Below are positions 1-13,188 of a stretch of DNA of 64,000 bases, piece by piece. The first letter of the stretch is position 1. Each line of letters opens with the position of its first letter. This stretch comes from Sialis fuliginosa. Taxonomy: Eukaryota; Arthropoda; Insecta; Megaloptera; Sialidae. The translations under genes and the position numbers were made by a program. Location: NCBI GenBank assembly GCA_961205875.1, contig OY540817.1:9273001-9337000 (forward strand). Reading direction: 5' to 3'. The notes under the pieces are model-generated. The model was not told the DNA's origin. It saw nothing but the letters and a program-made list of their open reading frames with translations, and searched no databases.

Positions 1-464
1 AATACCCCAGTGTTGGACAATTATTTATTTTAATGTACAAAACTATAAATATTTGTTGATATCATAATCTATAGACACTTAACTGTAAAACAGCTTAATT
101 TGATAACAATCGACCAATGGGTGTCAAAATTATGGACATTTAGACTAATTATTAGTATAATTTATTTATTAACGATTATATTTTCAGAGCATTTGGTTTA
201 CAATGTTTCAAATTTTATGATTCTTTATTTTATAACTTTTGTGTCGTAGTATTTATTTTGTAATCATTAGCAATAGGTGCCCATTTCTGGTTTTACTTTG
301 TTCAAAACTGGAGAAAAAAACTATATTTGCGGACTTTGGTAATAATTAAATTGATTTAATATGTACTTTTTTTATGAATACTATAAGTTCATGAGAGTTA
401 AAAAAAAAATCAATCCTAAACAATATACCTTACTTTTAAAGCGTCCAAGACTGATACCAGTACC
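1..464 (+). repeat. Interspersed repeat family A, copy 1 (left end cut by window)
   Basis: This stretch aligns by eye with 13189-13742 (same strand) and 21585-22061 (opposite strand). Shared landmarks are the 'GTGTCAAAATNATGGACATTTA' region near 121-145, 'TTTGTGTCGTAGTA' near 240 and 'TTTGCGGACTTTGGTAAT' near 327. The right end (450-464) is ACTGATACCAGTACC, a degenerate form of the terminal ACTGGTGCCAGTACC of copy 3. No coding potential is evident. It is probably a non-autonomous DNA transposon, but superfamily and target duplication cannot be fixed. Confidence 0.6.
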
Positions 465-2877
465 TTGTATATATTTCCCATAGACGTCGATTAAAGTGCG
501 AGTGAGAAAGCGATACAAAGTAGCGAAACGCGCATTGTTGTTAATTAAAATAAAGGTAGTTACCGGAAGGAATCTTGAAATTAAAGTAAACTATATTGTG
601 AACATTCATTTGAAGAATTTATGGAAAATTATAAAGTATGACAACATTAGTTTTAAAGTAATTTTTTCATGGTTGAAAATAACTAATTTCAAGGTTGCAT
701 GAACATTTGAAAAATTTATAAGAAATAAAGTAGTAGAGTTACAGTAATTAGTCTGGGGACCTTTTTTATGTAAAAAGCCTTAATATAAGATTAAAAAACA
801 ATTTTATTTAAATAAAACATTTTTTCTCTTTTGCGTTTCAAAAAATACTTATACAATAATATAATAATTTCTGAACAACTTAACTAAATAGACTTTATAT
901 ATTTTTATTATATTATAATAATTTTAAATTGGATTGACTTTATGTCTCTTTGTAACGATCACAAGATAACGACAGCTCAATAATTAAAAGAATTACATCT
1001 TATACTCAACTTATAAGAATATAAAGCTTTCATTAGAAGCTTATGGAAAGAAGATTACAAATGCTTTGAAGTTTATCATCCGCTGATGAAAAATCGAACT
1101 TTTTTAAATTTATATAATTCGTTTTCACATTTCATGCCGTCAACTCCAATTATCAATTCCAATACTGGCTGCAAGAAGATATAATAATGAAATTTGATAA
1201 ATGGAACTAAATCTGTTATTTATGAAACTTCATTTTAAATAGTTTTATTTCTGATAGCAAAAGTTTATTGAAGTGAACGCTTCAAATAAAAATTACAAAT
1301 ATTTTACGTAAAGACTGTGAAATAGTAATTTATTTGGCCCGTGATATTCTTTTGATTATTATGAATTTTCTATGCAAAATCAATTCAAAATATCATCGCT
1401 TGGATATAAAATGCACAACCCTTTAACTTTTGTAACAGTATTAATATAAAAGTTAAATGTGAGTTGAAATACTTTCAAGTTAACATAGTGTAATTAAACA
1501 TAAAATTAAGTTAGAATCGATTAAAAAGTATTATGTTTTAAAAATGCAAACTTACTAAAATTGTATCTTTATAATAAACTAGTCAATAACAAAGCAAAAA
1601 AAAAGTCTATTGGTGCTGGATTCAACAGAAAAATTAGAAATTACAGTTTTTAAAAAGGGCATTTCCCCTTTTAGAAAACTTAATAAATAATAATAAAACC
1701 AATTCCACCAGAGAATAAATTCATCAGGTCTGAGCGACACGTACCAAAACAGAATTCAAAACACAATCGAAAATTGACAAGTTAATACCGGAGCGTTCTA
1801 CAAAATAGAAATTTATAGAGGCTTCAAGCATTCCCGAGAGAAACGCAAGAATGAAGACATATGAAGAGAAGGAATCACTGTCATCCAGGATGGAAAACTA
1901 ATAACTGCAGTTGTAGTTGTCATGTACCATAAACTCTCTTTCCCAACACGATCCTCAAGTTTATGTCTATATAAATTTGTAAAAGATAGAATGTGCTAAA
2001 TAAATGATTTAAAAAGGAAAAGAAAAACTTCCGTATTGTTAGATATTTCCAGTGGTGTAGTTACGTAAAATTCCGTGTTAATAAAAAAAAAAAAAATTTT
2101 AGTTAGAAATGTTTAAAATAAATTAAATAATAAAATGTGAACAATTAGTTAATATTATGAAAACAAAACAAAATTGACTGGAACTTTGTCTTCCCTGTAA
2201 CCTCAGTGACCTTGATATGGATCTTGGCGTGTCGATTTGGCAATTCATAAACATCAACAGGAAATAAAAATATAAATGTGTAGATATTTTCTTTACATAA
2301 AAAACGAAAATAAAAATTTATTTCTTAAATTTTTAATAAAAAGTACGTTTTTTGTAAACTTCAACTCAATAAAAAAAATCCGTATGATATAAATCGACTG
2401 ACATAAAGCAAGTTATGTTTCAAACTTTTTTACTGCATTTTTGCAATGAATTTGAATAAATTACACGCTGATCAAAATTTCATTGCATTGACGGTTACAA
2501 ATTAGTTATTGATTAATTACAAATACAATTGTATTGTTTTGACACAAGCATATGGATGACTAATTAAGTATACATCAATTTGAATAACATTTCTACCTGA
2601 CCCGCCCCTTAAACTTCCATATTAAAAAAATAAAATAATAAATAAATAAAATATTGTGTTTTGTAGTCAATAAAATTTCGTGTAGAAAGTGTTATTAATT
2701 TATAGAATTTTCATCGGTATGTACGTGCGTAATCGACAGTTGTTCTACTTTAGATTACTGTGTATCAAAATTATTGATTTTCATTTCATCGGCGTTTGTG
2801 AATATAAGTTCCCATTTTCCAGACAATACTAAATTATACGGTTATAAATTTAAATCTATTTTACTTTTTATTAACGA
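465..2877. other. AT-rich non-coding stretch
   Basis: No gene, RNA or repeat with clear ends is recognised. Poly-A and poly-T runs are common. A slightly more complex patch at about 1720-1960 (fewer homopolymers, more GC) has no extended reading frame that I can interpret. Confidence 0.5.
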
Positions 2878-4287
2878 CTAGCTGGGCCCGCGCGGTTTCT
2901 CTCGCGTGGACTACGGAATTATTGTTCAGGATTTAAAAAATATATAGTTGAATTAAGTACAAACACGATTAGTTATTATTATAATAAAAACCAAACAACA
3001 CTTAAATTTCCTACCTAACAAAAACGAATCAGAACAAAGAGTAAAAACTATTTTTGTTCTATTTAAATTTAAAAGTTAATTATTGAAAACAAAATAAGCA
3101 ATTGACTACTCGCGTAAACTCGGCACGCTCCCTCCTTTCCGCACGCCGCGACACGGGTTCCCATCGCGCGAATAATATGTTCCCATATTTGTATTTCACG
3201 ATATTTTCTAAACTCTAAGACTAAATTGGATGATGTAAAGGGCAAATTATATCTACATTAAGTACTTATGACGATGAAACCATTTATTTCGAAAAGGATT
3301 AATGTTTTACAGGTCATAAGTTCTCGTTAACAAAACCCAAATATTTTTAATTTTCTTTGTAACATAAAAGCAGTCACTGTGGTTTAAATATAAAAGTTAG
3401 ACATATGGTGTCGCTCACTTTATTGTAGATCTTTAGATTCTACACAATTCTTTAATACATTATTTTGTTCAATATTGAACGGTTTAGGTAATGTATTGCA
3501 AAATAGCGCGCAGACGGCAAATTTTTTTCTGGCTTGATTTACTATTATCGTCACTGCTTAGTTGTTATCATACTTAACGTAACAAAATATAGCCTGGTCA
3601 GAGAACGTATACAAGTATTTTATTTTTTTTTTTATTTTCCTACGACCTATAGAACCGGAGATATTTCAAAAACAGTAGTGATACACTCGAAATGTATCAA
3701 AAATGCACAATTATGCAATTTTCTCGGGACGCACATGGCCGATTTTCCTAACTGATCTTCGAACATATAAAAAGAATATAAAAAAAAATCCAACTTCCCG
3801 AATGCATCACTATTCAAAACTTTTTATGTCTCTATAATGACGTATTAATTAGTATTTAAAATTCAAATTTTAAGTGTGTTTTTCACCCCTTTAATGGCTG
3901 TTTGGGCACGTACAAATAATAAATGTCCCTTAGATTCAATTGAACTGCCAATGTACCAAATTCTATCAAAATTAGTGAGATAATACTCGCAATTTTTACT
4001 TTTAGACGAAAAAAGTTACAAAATTTCGAATATTTCTAAAACCCCTAATCCGATTAGCACCAAAATCAGTAAGTCTGGAGTACTCACTGAGACAAACATT
4101 TTCCCCAAAAATAATTCAGATCGGTGCATTTTTACAATAGTTATCGTGAACGAAAAAAAATTCTACATCCAGACACACAAACACTCGCACAGCCACCATG
4201 CAGAAATTAACTTCTCTTTACGTTTTGAAGTTAGTACAATCAGAATTTGTCATTTTCTCGGACACGATTTTTCGACGGTATTACAAT
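2878..4287 (-). mobile_element. Helitron-like element, copy 1 (possibly composite)
   Basis: On the minus strand this ends in GGGCCCAGCTAG followed by T at 2877, the CTRR|T end expected of Helitrons, preceded by a GC-rich palindromic tail. Positions 2878-3612 match the 8531-9089 copy along most of its length. Positions 3840-4287 instead match the first half of the copy at 49835-50650, including the GTGTGTCTGGATGT region at 4165-4180. The two blocks may be one long element sharing modules with shorter relatives, or two insertions side by side. No Rep/helicase coding sequence is visible, so it is non-autonomous. Confidence 0.7.
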
Positions 4288-7200
4288 ACTTCCATTTCTT
4301 TCAGAACATGGAAGTAAAAAATAAAAACAAAACAGTATTTTCAGAAACAACAACTCAAGAAATACAGTTTACTATTCTCGAAGTGGAAACACAAAACTTT
4401 CAATGTCTGTCTTGACTTTCATAAATAAGTAATTTCAATCAGCAAGAACATTAACTAATCAATTAAAAGTTAACCAACATAACACATTTAAACTGTGTAC
4501 ATTGTGGAAACTAATCAGTTAACAACCACAACAATTTAATATGTGTGTACAAGCGTTAGATATAATGACATAATATAAAAACGCAAGAGCAATGATTACA
4601 GAGACACGCCGTTATGGGTTTGACACTAAGAGCTCATGATTTATATCTGCAGTACTTAAACTTGGTGCGCGTGAAGCAAGAATTACACTAAACGGCATAG
4701 AGCGATAGCGCGCGCGCTGCAAAGATGACGTAAAATTAATAACTTCACTTGGCAGCTCTCCGTTGGCAGTGAAGAACAACACTAGGGGTTGGACTGGCGC
4801 AGGGTTTCGCAAAAAATTAAAATATTTTCTTGTTTTATAAATATTGATGTAAACGTGCTGCTTTTGGATATAGGTCACATCTTGTACATTATGATGAAAT
4901 ATTATTTCATTGGGTGCAACCATTAATAACGTAAAGTCTTTGGAGAGGGGGGTAATTCTTACGTTAGGGTGAGGCGGGTTATTTAAAATTACGTTGATTG
5001 ATACCAGTTTCGATTGTCGGAAAACTGTCAATAGAAAAATAAAAAATAAATTCCTTTTTTTTTATTTCACACGAGGATTTTTATCCCTTTCAAGATAAAT
5101 TAGGGAAATCTTATTTGGACAAAAAAATTTTCAATTGATTTTTATGAAACTGAGACAGATAAATAAACATACATGGTTTTTGTATATTATTAGAAATTGC
5201 AATACTTATAAATAAAACTCAATATGCATTTTTTTACTTTTCCAAATATTACAAAATAAAACAAATATAAAATAAATAAATCTCTACAAAGTTCCTGATC
5301 ATCAAAGAACCAAACTACATACGAAGATACAATTTGTTATATCAACATTTTAAAAAAAACTCTTCTTCATAAAATATAAGCTAGAAGAACGCCAGACAGA
5401 ATCTATAAAATTCTCCCAGACAAGTAAATAATAATCAGCAAGTATAATACATCTAAGTCATATGCTTTTGCTTCTTTTATTAAGCTTCACCCGGATAAAA
5501 ACAAACGTTATTTGTGCAAGGTTCTGGAGAATGTATGCCAGTGAAATATATCAATCATGTAGAAACCAAAAAAAAAATATCTCGTTCCGACTTAACACAA
5601 AAACTACTGAACTGAATTTGATGAGACTTTTACTGTTAAAAAGCCTAAAAGTTGAGTTTATGTAATAATTGATTTACGGCAGACCCGTATTAAGAAAAAT
5701 TTACAGTTGATATGTTCTAATCAAAATTTATAAAAATGAAAAGAATAATCAAAAATAGTTGTGCTGTTATATTAATGTAATTACACCATCATAATTACCA
5801 CGTTTTTGTAATAGCAGCCAGTCACGCGGTATTCACTAATTGTAAAACACCCGTGAGTAAAGTCGATATAAAATTCTAGTACGACATATAAAAGATAAAG
5901 GTTTACACAATTATTTCAAAATGATATTAATTCTCCCCAAACAACGACTACATAAAATTGGAAAATACTCCAACGATGTCATAAATTGCAAATTACTGCC
6001 AAACAATATACATACATATGAAATAAATAAATAAAATGAAAAACACGTTTCAATCGAGTTTTAACGAGATATTAAAACTGAACAGTTGTTCTCCTTTCTG
6101 CACAATGTAAATTCAAAACAAACGAAAACAATCAAAGCGTACATCGGTTTTGATCGGTAACATTTGTCTTCCAGTTCCATAGATGGCTCTGTCATGAAGA
6201 CAAAAGCGCAATATCATTTTAAAGTGCTCCATTCTCGTTTACGCAAAAACCCTGGAGGTACTAAAAACCATCTGTAGTGAAAATAGGAGAAAATACTCGG
6301 GGAGCGATATATCTGACGATTCCTCCACTTTCAATGCAATTTAGAAATGTATGACGCAAAGGAAGTGGAGTAAATTATGGTGATTATATCAATTTAACGA
6401 TTTTATTATCCGTTATATTGAATGGAATTTCATAAAATACAGAAGACGAATGCATTTATATTATTCTTAGACGAAAGTTGAGTGAATCTTATTTCGTATT
6501 GATTTTTGTATCTGAAATCTCGTATCGATCTCGTAAAAATTAAAGTGATCTCGTCTCGGTTTCGTCTCGTACAGAGAAATTTATACAAGGAATTTCATAT
6601 AACAATATTTTACTTTAATAACTGATTTAAGAATTAACGTCATATAGTTACATTTTTACTTATTATATAAATTTAAAATTAACTCTCGATGAGACTTATG
6701 GTGTAGCACTACTCTAGTGATCGAAAAAATAACGACTTTTTGGGATTATAAGAAAATATTATTTAAATAATATTTGTTTATTATTATTTTGTACAAAATG
6801 GCAGCGAGACAACCAATCTTCGAAATTATATTTTTTTAAAACACCTCCAATAACGAACAAATTTTTCGTGAAATATAAGACCTCGAACAAAAACCCAAAA
6901 AAAATCTAAATCTCCGTACTACTGGCTATAGAAGTACTTAAGGATTTTTTATTTAATCAAATTTTATAGAAATGGTACACATCGAATCGAAAAACCCCTA
7001 CGTACTTCTATAAAGGATCTAATTGTGAAGCTACTGTCAAAATTTCAAACTGATCCATGCAACCGTGTTGAAGTAATGTGTTCGCTAAGATTGAAAAAAG
7101 TTGTTTCGAGAAAGGCGTACCCTGGTGACCTTTTGAGTAACCTTAAGCACCTTCTGCACTGTAATTTTTTTTACTATAGAACCAAGTGCATATTATTTTT

Positions 7201-8530
7201 ATGATGTTATTAAAGCAGTGTTTAAGCAAAAAAAAATTTTTTTTTCAAAATCCTAAAATGGTGTAACCCCTTAATAAATAAAATTGATATTTTCTCTATC
7301 TCGTCTCGTGAAAATTTGGTGTGCAGCCCTAAAGCAAAAAGGAGGGTTATGTGATTGGTACTATATGTATTTTTATATCTTCGTTCTCAAATTACCAAAT
7401 CAATTTTTATGAAAAAAAACGTTCATTAATTCTTTATATTCGCGAGAGTGACAATGGATAGATTAAACATACGATAATAAACGTCCGCTTCAAAATTCAA
7501 GAAGCGTAATAATTACAACAAGTTTAAATGCTGTAGCGTTTTTCAATGGGCCTTCTACTGTCCAGTATTATAAAGTATTTACTCTCGAGTAAACGCTAAG
7601 CTGCGGGATATTAAATATTAATGACAACCAACTAACAGTTCTAACTGAATGGTATGCTTTGTATAAATGCAATGAAATCAGAGATCTACAAGCAGTAGTG
7701 ACAAGAATACCTCATAAAGTGCTTAGCATTTACATTATTGCTCGTATACATTTATTTCCACTGCTCTAAAATATCTCGATTAAATTAATACTGATTTGAC
7801 ACCTCGCAGAAAGCGTTTGCTTGGCTTTTTCTCTAGAGCTAATTCTTTATAATACCCGTTTTTTCTCATATTATTTTTTATACCAATTAAACTCTAATCG
7901 TTTGGTTTCTAGAGATTTTTGTATTTGTTAGATTTGTGTAATTAATTTATCAGTATTTTTTTCAAAAAGGGTATTTTTTTAAACTCAATTAAATCAACCT
8001 AAAAATTTTCTTTGAGTCTCAAATTTACATCAATTCCACTAAGTATTCCAATAAGAAGTAAAAAAGAAACAAGCTAAAGAAACTAATTTGCATAATGCAG
8101 CAATTCAATTCCAAGAAACAGAGCGTGGTACATTAGTAATCTTAAAATGCCGAGAAAAGAAAAAGAGAGAAAAATTAACATACCATTATCATGAAATTAT
8201 ACACAAAATTAGCACATACATAATAACACGACCCTTGCTATCATAACCAGTATTGTCACCGCGACGTCTGTAAAATCTAACCCCTTCAACTTCACCACCC
8301 CTTTCTTTTGCAATACGTCAACGTTTTGTCATCTCCGCTTGAGACAGTCTCGGCTTTGATCTTGAATTTTATAAGGTCACTAACAAAAATAAAAACATGT
8401 CACAAAGGGAAATATTTCGATTTGTAAAAATACAGTCAAAAGGGCATTTTATATATGCGGAGTGAAAAGAAAGTCATTTTGTTCTTTTTAGCACTCATAC
8501 ATCACAAGATGTTTATATAATGTAACTATA
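4288..8530. other. Non-coding stretch with one unrecognised small reading frame
   Basis: A GC-richer patch at 4610-4810 contains a minus-strand frame open from an ATG at 4923 to a stop at 4612 (103 codons). It matches no family I know and its composition suggests an old repeat. Around 6500-6570 and 7285-7330, CTCGT-rich sequence ending in GTGCAGCCCT resembles transposon-derived repeats, but no paired terminus was located. The patch 6160-6340 is more complex than its surroundings. Nothing else is recognised. Confidence 0.4.
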
Positions 8531-9089
8531 TCCTTAATATATATAAAGCTCAACATCTCATTGTCTGTCTGTCTGTCTGTCCGTTAGTGCGCTTATCACT
8601 TGATCAGATTTACGTGGTTTCTTTTTTAATTCATAGGTACATTCTCTGGCCAGGTTATAGGCTATATTTTGTTACGTTAGGTAACATAACAACTAAGCAG
8701 TGACGATAATAGTAAATAAAGTCGGACAAAATTTTGCCGCCGGTGCGCTATTTTGCAATACGCTGCCTAAACCAAACAATATTTAACAAAATAATGTATT
8801 AAATAATTGTGTAGAATCAAAAGATCTACAATAAAGTCAGCAACACCATATATCTAACTTTCATATTTAAGCCACAATGACTGCTTTTATGTTACAAAGA
8901 AAATTTAAAATATTTGGGTTTTGTTTACGTGGACTTATGACCTGCAAAACATTAATCCTTATCGAAATAAATTATTTCATCGTCATAAGTATTTAATGTA
9001 GATATAATTTGCCCTTTACAGCATCCAATTTTAAATCCTAAATAATAATTCCGTAGTCCACGCGAGCGAAGCCGCGCAGGCCCAGCTAG
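8531..9089 (+). mobile_element. Helitron-like element, copy 2 (complete)
   Basis: It begins TCCTTAATATATATAAAGC after an A at 8530 and ends GCCCAGCTAG before a T at 9090. This matches the Helitron rule of insertion between A and T, a 5' TC and a 3' CTRR. A short (TGTC)n tract lies at about 8567-8583, and a GC-rich tail GCGAGCGAAGCCGCG precedes the end. It is 559 bp long and carries no coding sequence, so it is a non-autonomous copy. It is the best reference copy for this family here. Confidence 0.85.
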
Positions 9090-9135
9090 TTTAGTATAAA
9101 AGTAAGGATGCATTGTATAGAAGTTATTTTTGACA

Positions 9136-9432
9136 TTAAATAAAATTAAATTGATAACAGTAAGTTAAATATTGTAACATATAAATTAATATAATACATT
9201 TTTCAGAAATAAGTATCCTTCTCGAAATAATTTATTTTATTTGTTTGCTCACCAAAGTGGTTATTTGTAGTTTTGTGCATTTAAGTGCTTAAATAAAATT
9301 AAATTGAGAACAGTAAATTAAATATTGTCACATATAAATTAATATAATATATTTTTCTGAAATAAATATCCTTCACGAATTTTTTTTTGTTCACCAAAGT
9401 GGTTATTTGTAGTTTTGTACATTTAAGTGTTT
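9136..9432. repeat. Two-unit tandem duplication, period about 153 bp
   Basis: The unit starting TTAAATAAAATTAAATTGA at 9136 recurs at 9289. The units share an internal 'TTTTTCNGAAATAANTATCCTTC' stretch and end with CACCAAAGTGGTTATTTGTAG. They differ at scattered bases and by a small deletion in the second, so the duplication is not recent. It lies just right of Helitron copy 2. Confidence 0.85.
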
Positions 9433-10621
9433 TTTTACACTATTAGGTAGATCAATAAAATTAATAACTTTTTTTTTAAATTACTTTAATGGTTTGTACT
9501 GTCATAATTTTTTTAGGTTATGTCACAAGTCTTTATTGTAGATATAATGATACGTATTGTTAGTACTGAATATTTAATAAGATACCTACACAAATTTTTT
9601 TGATAATCGCTTTTCAGACTTGTTTCGAATTTTATTTTTGGTTTAATTTTATAAGAGTTAAAATGACTATAAGCTACGATAAAAGGTAAATAAACATTTT
9701 TTAATGTTCCATGCCAAAATGGTAAAAGAGGAACACTTGTTTATTTGTCTGTCTGTCATCCGAAACCTTCTAGCTACTAAACCGTTTGAACTAGAAAGCT
9801 TAGATTTATTATAATTATAGTAAATAATAAACCAATAATTGTTCTTAGTTATAAAAAGTATTTAGCACATTTTAACAGAAGCAAATGGATTACTAAAAAA
9901 AAATGTAATTGAATAAATTGAAAAACTATACGATACGGGACACTAGTACGCAAAATTCGCCTCGCGCTTGACAAATTTTCATATTTACTCGACTGACTTT
10001 TTTTTAATAATGTAAATTATGTCGAAACCTATAATCAAATTTTATGATTTAATCTTTATCATAGAAAAAAAAGAATCAATCTAATAAAAAATACCATTTC
10101 TAAAAATATAACAAGATTCGTATAAGCTCGAGATTCATATAATTCCATAAACTCTATTTTCCTTGTAGAATCAAAATGTTATGTTCCTGTAGCTACTTAA
10201 CCCCCAAATAGTGTACGGAGGTAAGTACGGCTCTGATTGTATTATTATGCAAACACTTTTTCGAAAACAAAGGCGACAATATGATAAAACTGCTTTCTTT
10301 CACATCTTGAGTTAGATCGCTTATACAAATAGATTCGGATTTACGAAATGTGCAACCCTATACGTTAACTTGAATTTCCGATTTGTCAACATCAAATAAA
10401 AGCGAGGGAATATGCTTCTGTTAACGTTATCGTATATCTTAAAATCGAATGTAAAATTTATAACAAAAATTCGATCTAGAAGAAAAGATCTTAAATAAAT
10501 TGAATCGAACTTAAAAGTATGGCATGGAGATATACATATGAAGTAAACATACTGACTAAATGGCACATATATTTTTAGTTTTTTTATGCTTATAATATGT
10601 AATTATATAATAAGGATTGAT
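9433..10621. other. AT-rich non-coding stretch
   Basis: A fragment near 9740-9790 (CTGTCTGTC followed by CTACTAAACCGTTTGAA) resembles the internal part of lepidopteran Helitron/Lep1-type repeats, but no ends are visible. Nothing else is recognised. Confidence 0.4.
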
Positions 10622-10624
10622 TTA

Positions 10625-10874
10625 TGTCCGGTATTATAAAGGAGCTAACAAAACTTGCTAGCTAGCAAGCACTTTCAAATGGGGTATCAAACTTATTGGA
10701 ATTTTTAACAGATAAAGTGTACTTACTAACCTTGAGTAAAAATGGTAAAAACCAACTTACTGCGCTTGCAAATATCTGGTAAAAACTCAAAGAGAACTGT
10801 CATAAAAGTTTGATACCTCATTTGACAGTGCTTGCTAGCGGGGAAATTTGCTAGCTCCTTTATAATACCGGACA
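10625..10874. mobile_element. 250-bp MITE with TTA target duplication (PIF/Harbinger-like)
   Basis: Terminal inverted repeats start TGTCCGGTATTATAAAGGAG (10625) and mirror this at 10855-10874. Exact TTA duplications lie at 10622-10624 and 10875-10877. Inside, GTATCAAACTTAT and its complement form a second inverted pair, and TTGCTAGCTAGCAAG is a local palindrome. A 3-bp TTA/TAA duplication is characteristic of PIF/Harbinger elements; the assignment rests on that alone. A related fragment (GGGGTATCAAACTTAT) occurs near 25470. Confidence 0.85.
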
Positions 10875-10960
10875 TTAAAATAACTATATATAGTTTATTT
10901 TATGTTTGCCTTGTCATTACTTCGATAAAAAGGGGCACAGTAGCAACTGTGCCGCAACTA

Positions 10961-11212
10961 CCCATGTAAGAAAAGAGCCCAAGGTTGCCCCAATATTGGA
11001 TTGCCTTTTCGATATTGGCCTCAATCTAGGCCAACCTTAAAATACCAAGCTTCAGGTCACCTATTCTTTACTCAAGATTGGGCCAACTTTGGGCCAGCCT
11101 TGCTACGACAAGCCTTGGTTGACAAAGTTATCATTTATATCTTGACCCAGTGTTGGCTAAGATTGCCGCAAGCCTGGGTCAACCGAGGCTCCTTTGTAAT
11201 TTCCTACATGGG
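10961..11212. mobile_element. Inverted-repeat element family B, copy 1
   Basis: The ends are CCCATGTAAGAAA (10961) and TTTCCTACATGGG (ends 11212). The interior is unusually GC-rich for this window and made of many variants of a 'TTGGnCCAnnCTTGG' motif in both orientations. The related copy at 43424-43903 has similar ends and interior. A TA flanks both ends here, but the other copy does not share it, so the target duplication is unresolved. An open frame across it (11001-11228) starts at TTG and is a by-product of the repeats. Confidence 0.75.
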
Positions 11213-13094
11213 TAATAACGTAGTGTAGTAATGTAATATTAATGAATGAAATGTAAATGAAAAGCTATTCATTTTTTATGCTACTGTTATAACAATATTA
11301 TCCAACTAGAAGTTCCGCATACAATAAATACGCACGTAACCCCGTAGAGGGGGGAATTGAACAATTTTGAAAACGTAAGCAGAGACGACAGTACAATTTT
11401 GGCTTTCGAAAAGAGATATAGTTACGGAGTTCTAAAATCAAGTCAATAATAACTTAACTTTTCCTTTTAACCTATCCTTCCAGTGGTTGAGTTTTAAATT
11501 ATCGTGATTCCTAAGTGTTTATTGTAAATTCTTGATTGTGTGTTCTCTGTCTATATTTATAAACTTTTATATAGTCATTTAATTATTTCGGTGTACATCA
11601 GCATTAAATTCATTAGTATACACCTTAAATCGTAGTATTAGTTTTTATATAGTGTTTTGGTATTACCTTAATTATATCACTGTTATTTTTGGATTTTTAC
11701 ATTTGTTATAATTGTGCACGGTTCGTTTTTGATGATGTTTTTGGATTACGTTAAGATCAACTAATTATATAATACTTCAATGTAATTAAGGTATTTTTGT
11801 ATTTAATTACGCCTACTATAATAAATTATTATTGTGTTATCTTACACTGGGTTATTGTTCTAATTTATTACGTTACACTGTATTTAAGGATTAGGGGATG
11901 AAGGTTTCATATTCAAATGAGACTGTATGAGTTATACATTGGCATTTTATTTATTTCTCTACGATTATTAGTTCCCGATATAAGATTTCAAAGTATGATA
12001 CATTTCGTTGCATTCGAGCTCCCAAAGTTATTCCCTAGGATCGCCCGCGCCGGGAAAAACGTAGTTCTACGTCAAAAGAATATGCTCGGTCGTAAAATAT
12101 AGTAAGTGATATTTTCAAATTTTTATATTTTGTCATATATTCTGAAATCTTCAAGAGAACAAAATTTAGTGGGACGACGATTTATTTAATTTTTTTTCAT
12201 CTTAAGACGTAATTTTTAAGAAAAACAATTTATTCTAATCAGCTTTTTCCCCTTTTGAAAAATTGAGTTCACTTACTTTAACCGAAAAAAACACTGTTAA
12301 AAACAGGAGAATTCTACAAAAATTCTTATGTTTCATTTATTTATAAAATACAAAATACGAAAAAAATTTTGGTAACAAATATAATAAAAAAATATGGAAT
12401 TCATTTTTTAATACTACTGAATACTTTTAAAAAAAATCAAAGTACCTACATACATTAAATCTAAAAAATCGTAAAGGTAATCTACTTAAATAGACAAACG
12501 TGCACCATAGATATATCTTTTGAAATGATACTTTAAATGTTTAAATATCGAAAATGATTCTTTTTGAGAAAAAAAAATACAAAAACAAGATCTATTTGAG
12601 TTTGGAAACTGTCTGAGAACTTACAAAGTAATGAATTATGAAACATATTGAAATTACAAAGGCGGTACCTACGCCAGAATGAATATTTAAGTGTTGGTCG
12701 CAAAAATAACTTTTCACTACACTTTTAAAACTTTCAGAAAATCTTAACGAAATTCAAATATTTATGAAAATTTATTATTCCAAAACTCACTTTGAATTTC
12801 TATGTGCTACATCCGAAATATTTAAATGCTTACAAACTTATAATAATAAAAAAGTCAATAGAACGTAATAAATATTGTGTAAATAACGTCAATTTTGACC
12901 GATAGATAATATGAGTAAAAGTATACTTATTTTTTCTGAAATCACACACAAGTATTTCCTCTATACCTCAAAATATTTTTCAGTTCTTTATGTGTATACA
13001 TTTTTTACACATGGTAGGGTAAAATCATAGTGAATTTGTCAATTATAAACAACGCTCAACCAAATCGGTTTGATTTGTAAACTTTTTTATTATT
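11213..13094. other. AT-rich non-coding stretch
   Basis: No gene or bounded repeat is recognised. A short GC-rich patch at 12015-12090 lies in a 61-codon plus-strand frame (11917-12102) that resembles no known protein. Confidence 0.4.
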
Positions 13095-13188
13095 TAGTAC
13101 TGGACTGATTTTGATTAAATGTCTGTCCGTTAGTGAAATTATCATACGAGAACCACTTGCGATTTACGTGTTTTTATTCATAGATAAA
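13095..13188 (+). mobile_element. Fragment of Helitron-like 5' region
   Basis: The stretch TGTCTGTCCGTTAGTG, then 'GAGAACCACTTGCGATTTACGTG' and 'ATTCATAGAT' follows the first 100 bp of Helitron copies 2-5. It stops where repeat family A copy 2 begins, suggesting that the latter inserted into or beside it. Confidence 0.65.

Noticed and set aside
1057..1115. Second CTGATGA...GAAC near 1082 as another hammerhead
   Set aside because: There is no stem II between the two boxes and no GAAA followed by a cleavage triplet.
6784..6840. ATGGCAGCGAGACAACC as a possible transposase start
   Set aside because: The frame closes after 13 codons and there is no splice donor or homologous continuation.
8567..8583. 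(TGTC)n and similar short tracts as possible CRISPR-like arrays
   Set aside because: They are microsatellites inside Helitron 5' regions, with no spacers. The DNA is from an animal genome.
11001..11228. 75-codon frame in the GC-rich element
   Set aside because: It is explained by the reiterated motif of element family B and starts at TTG.
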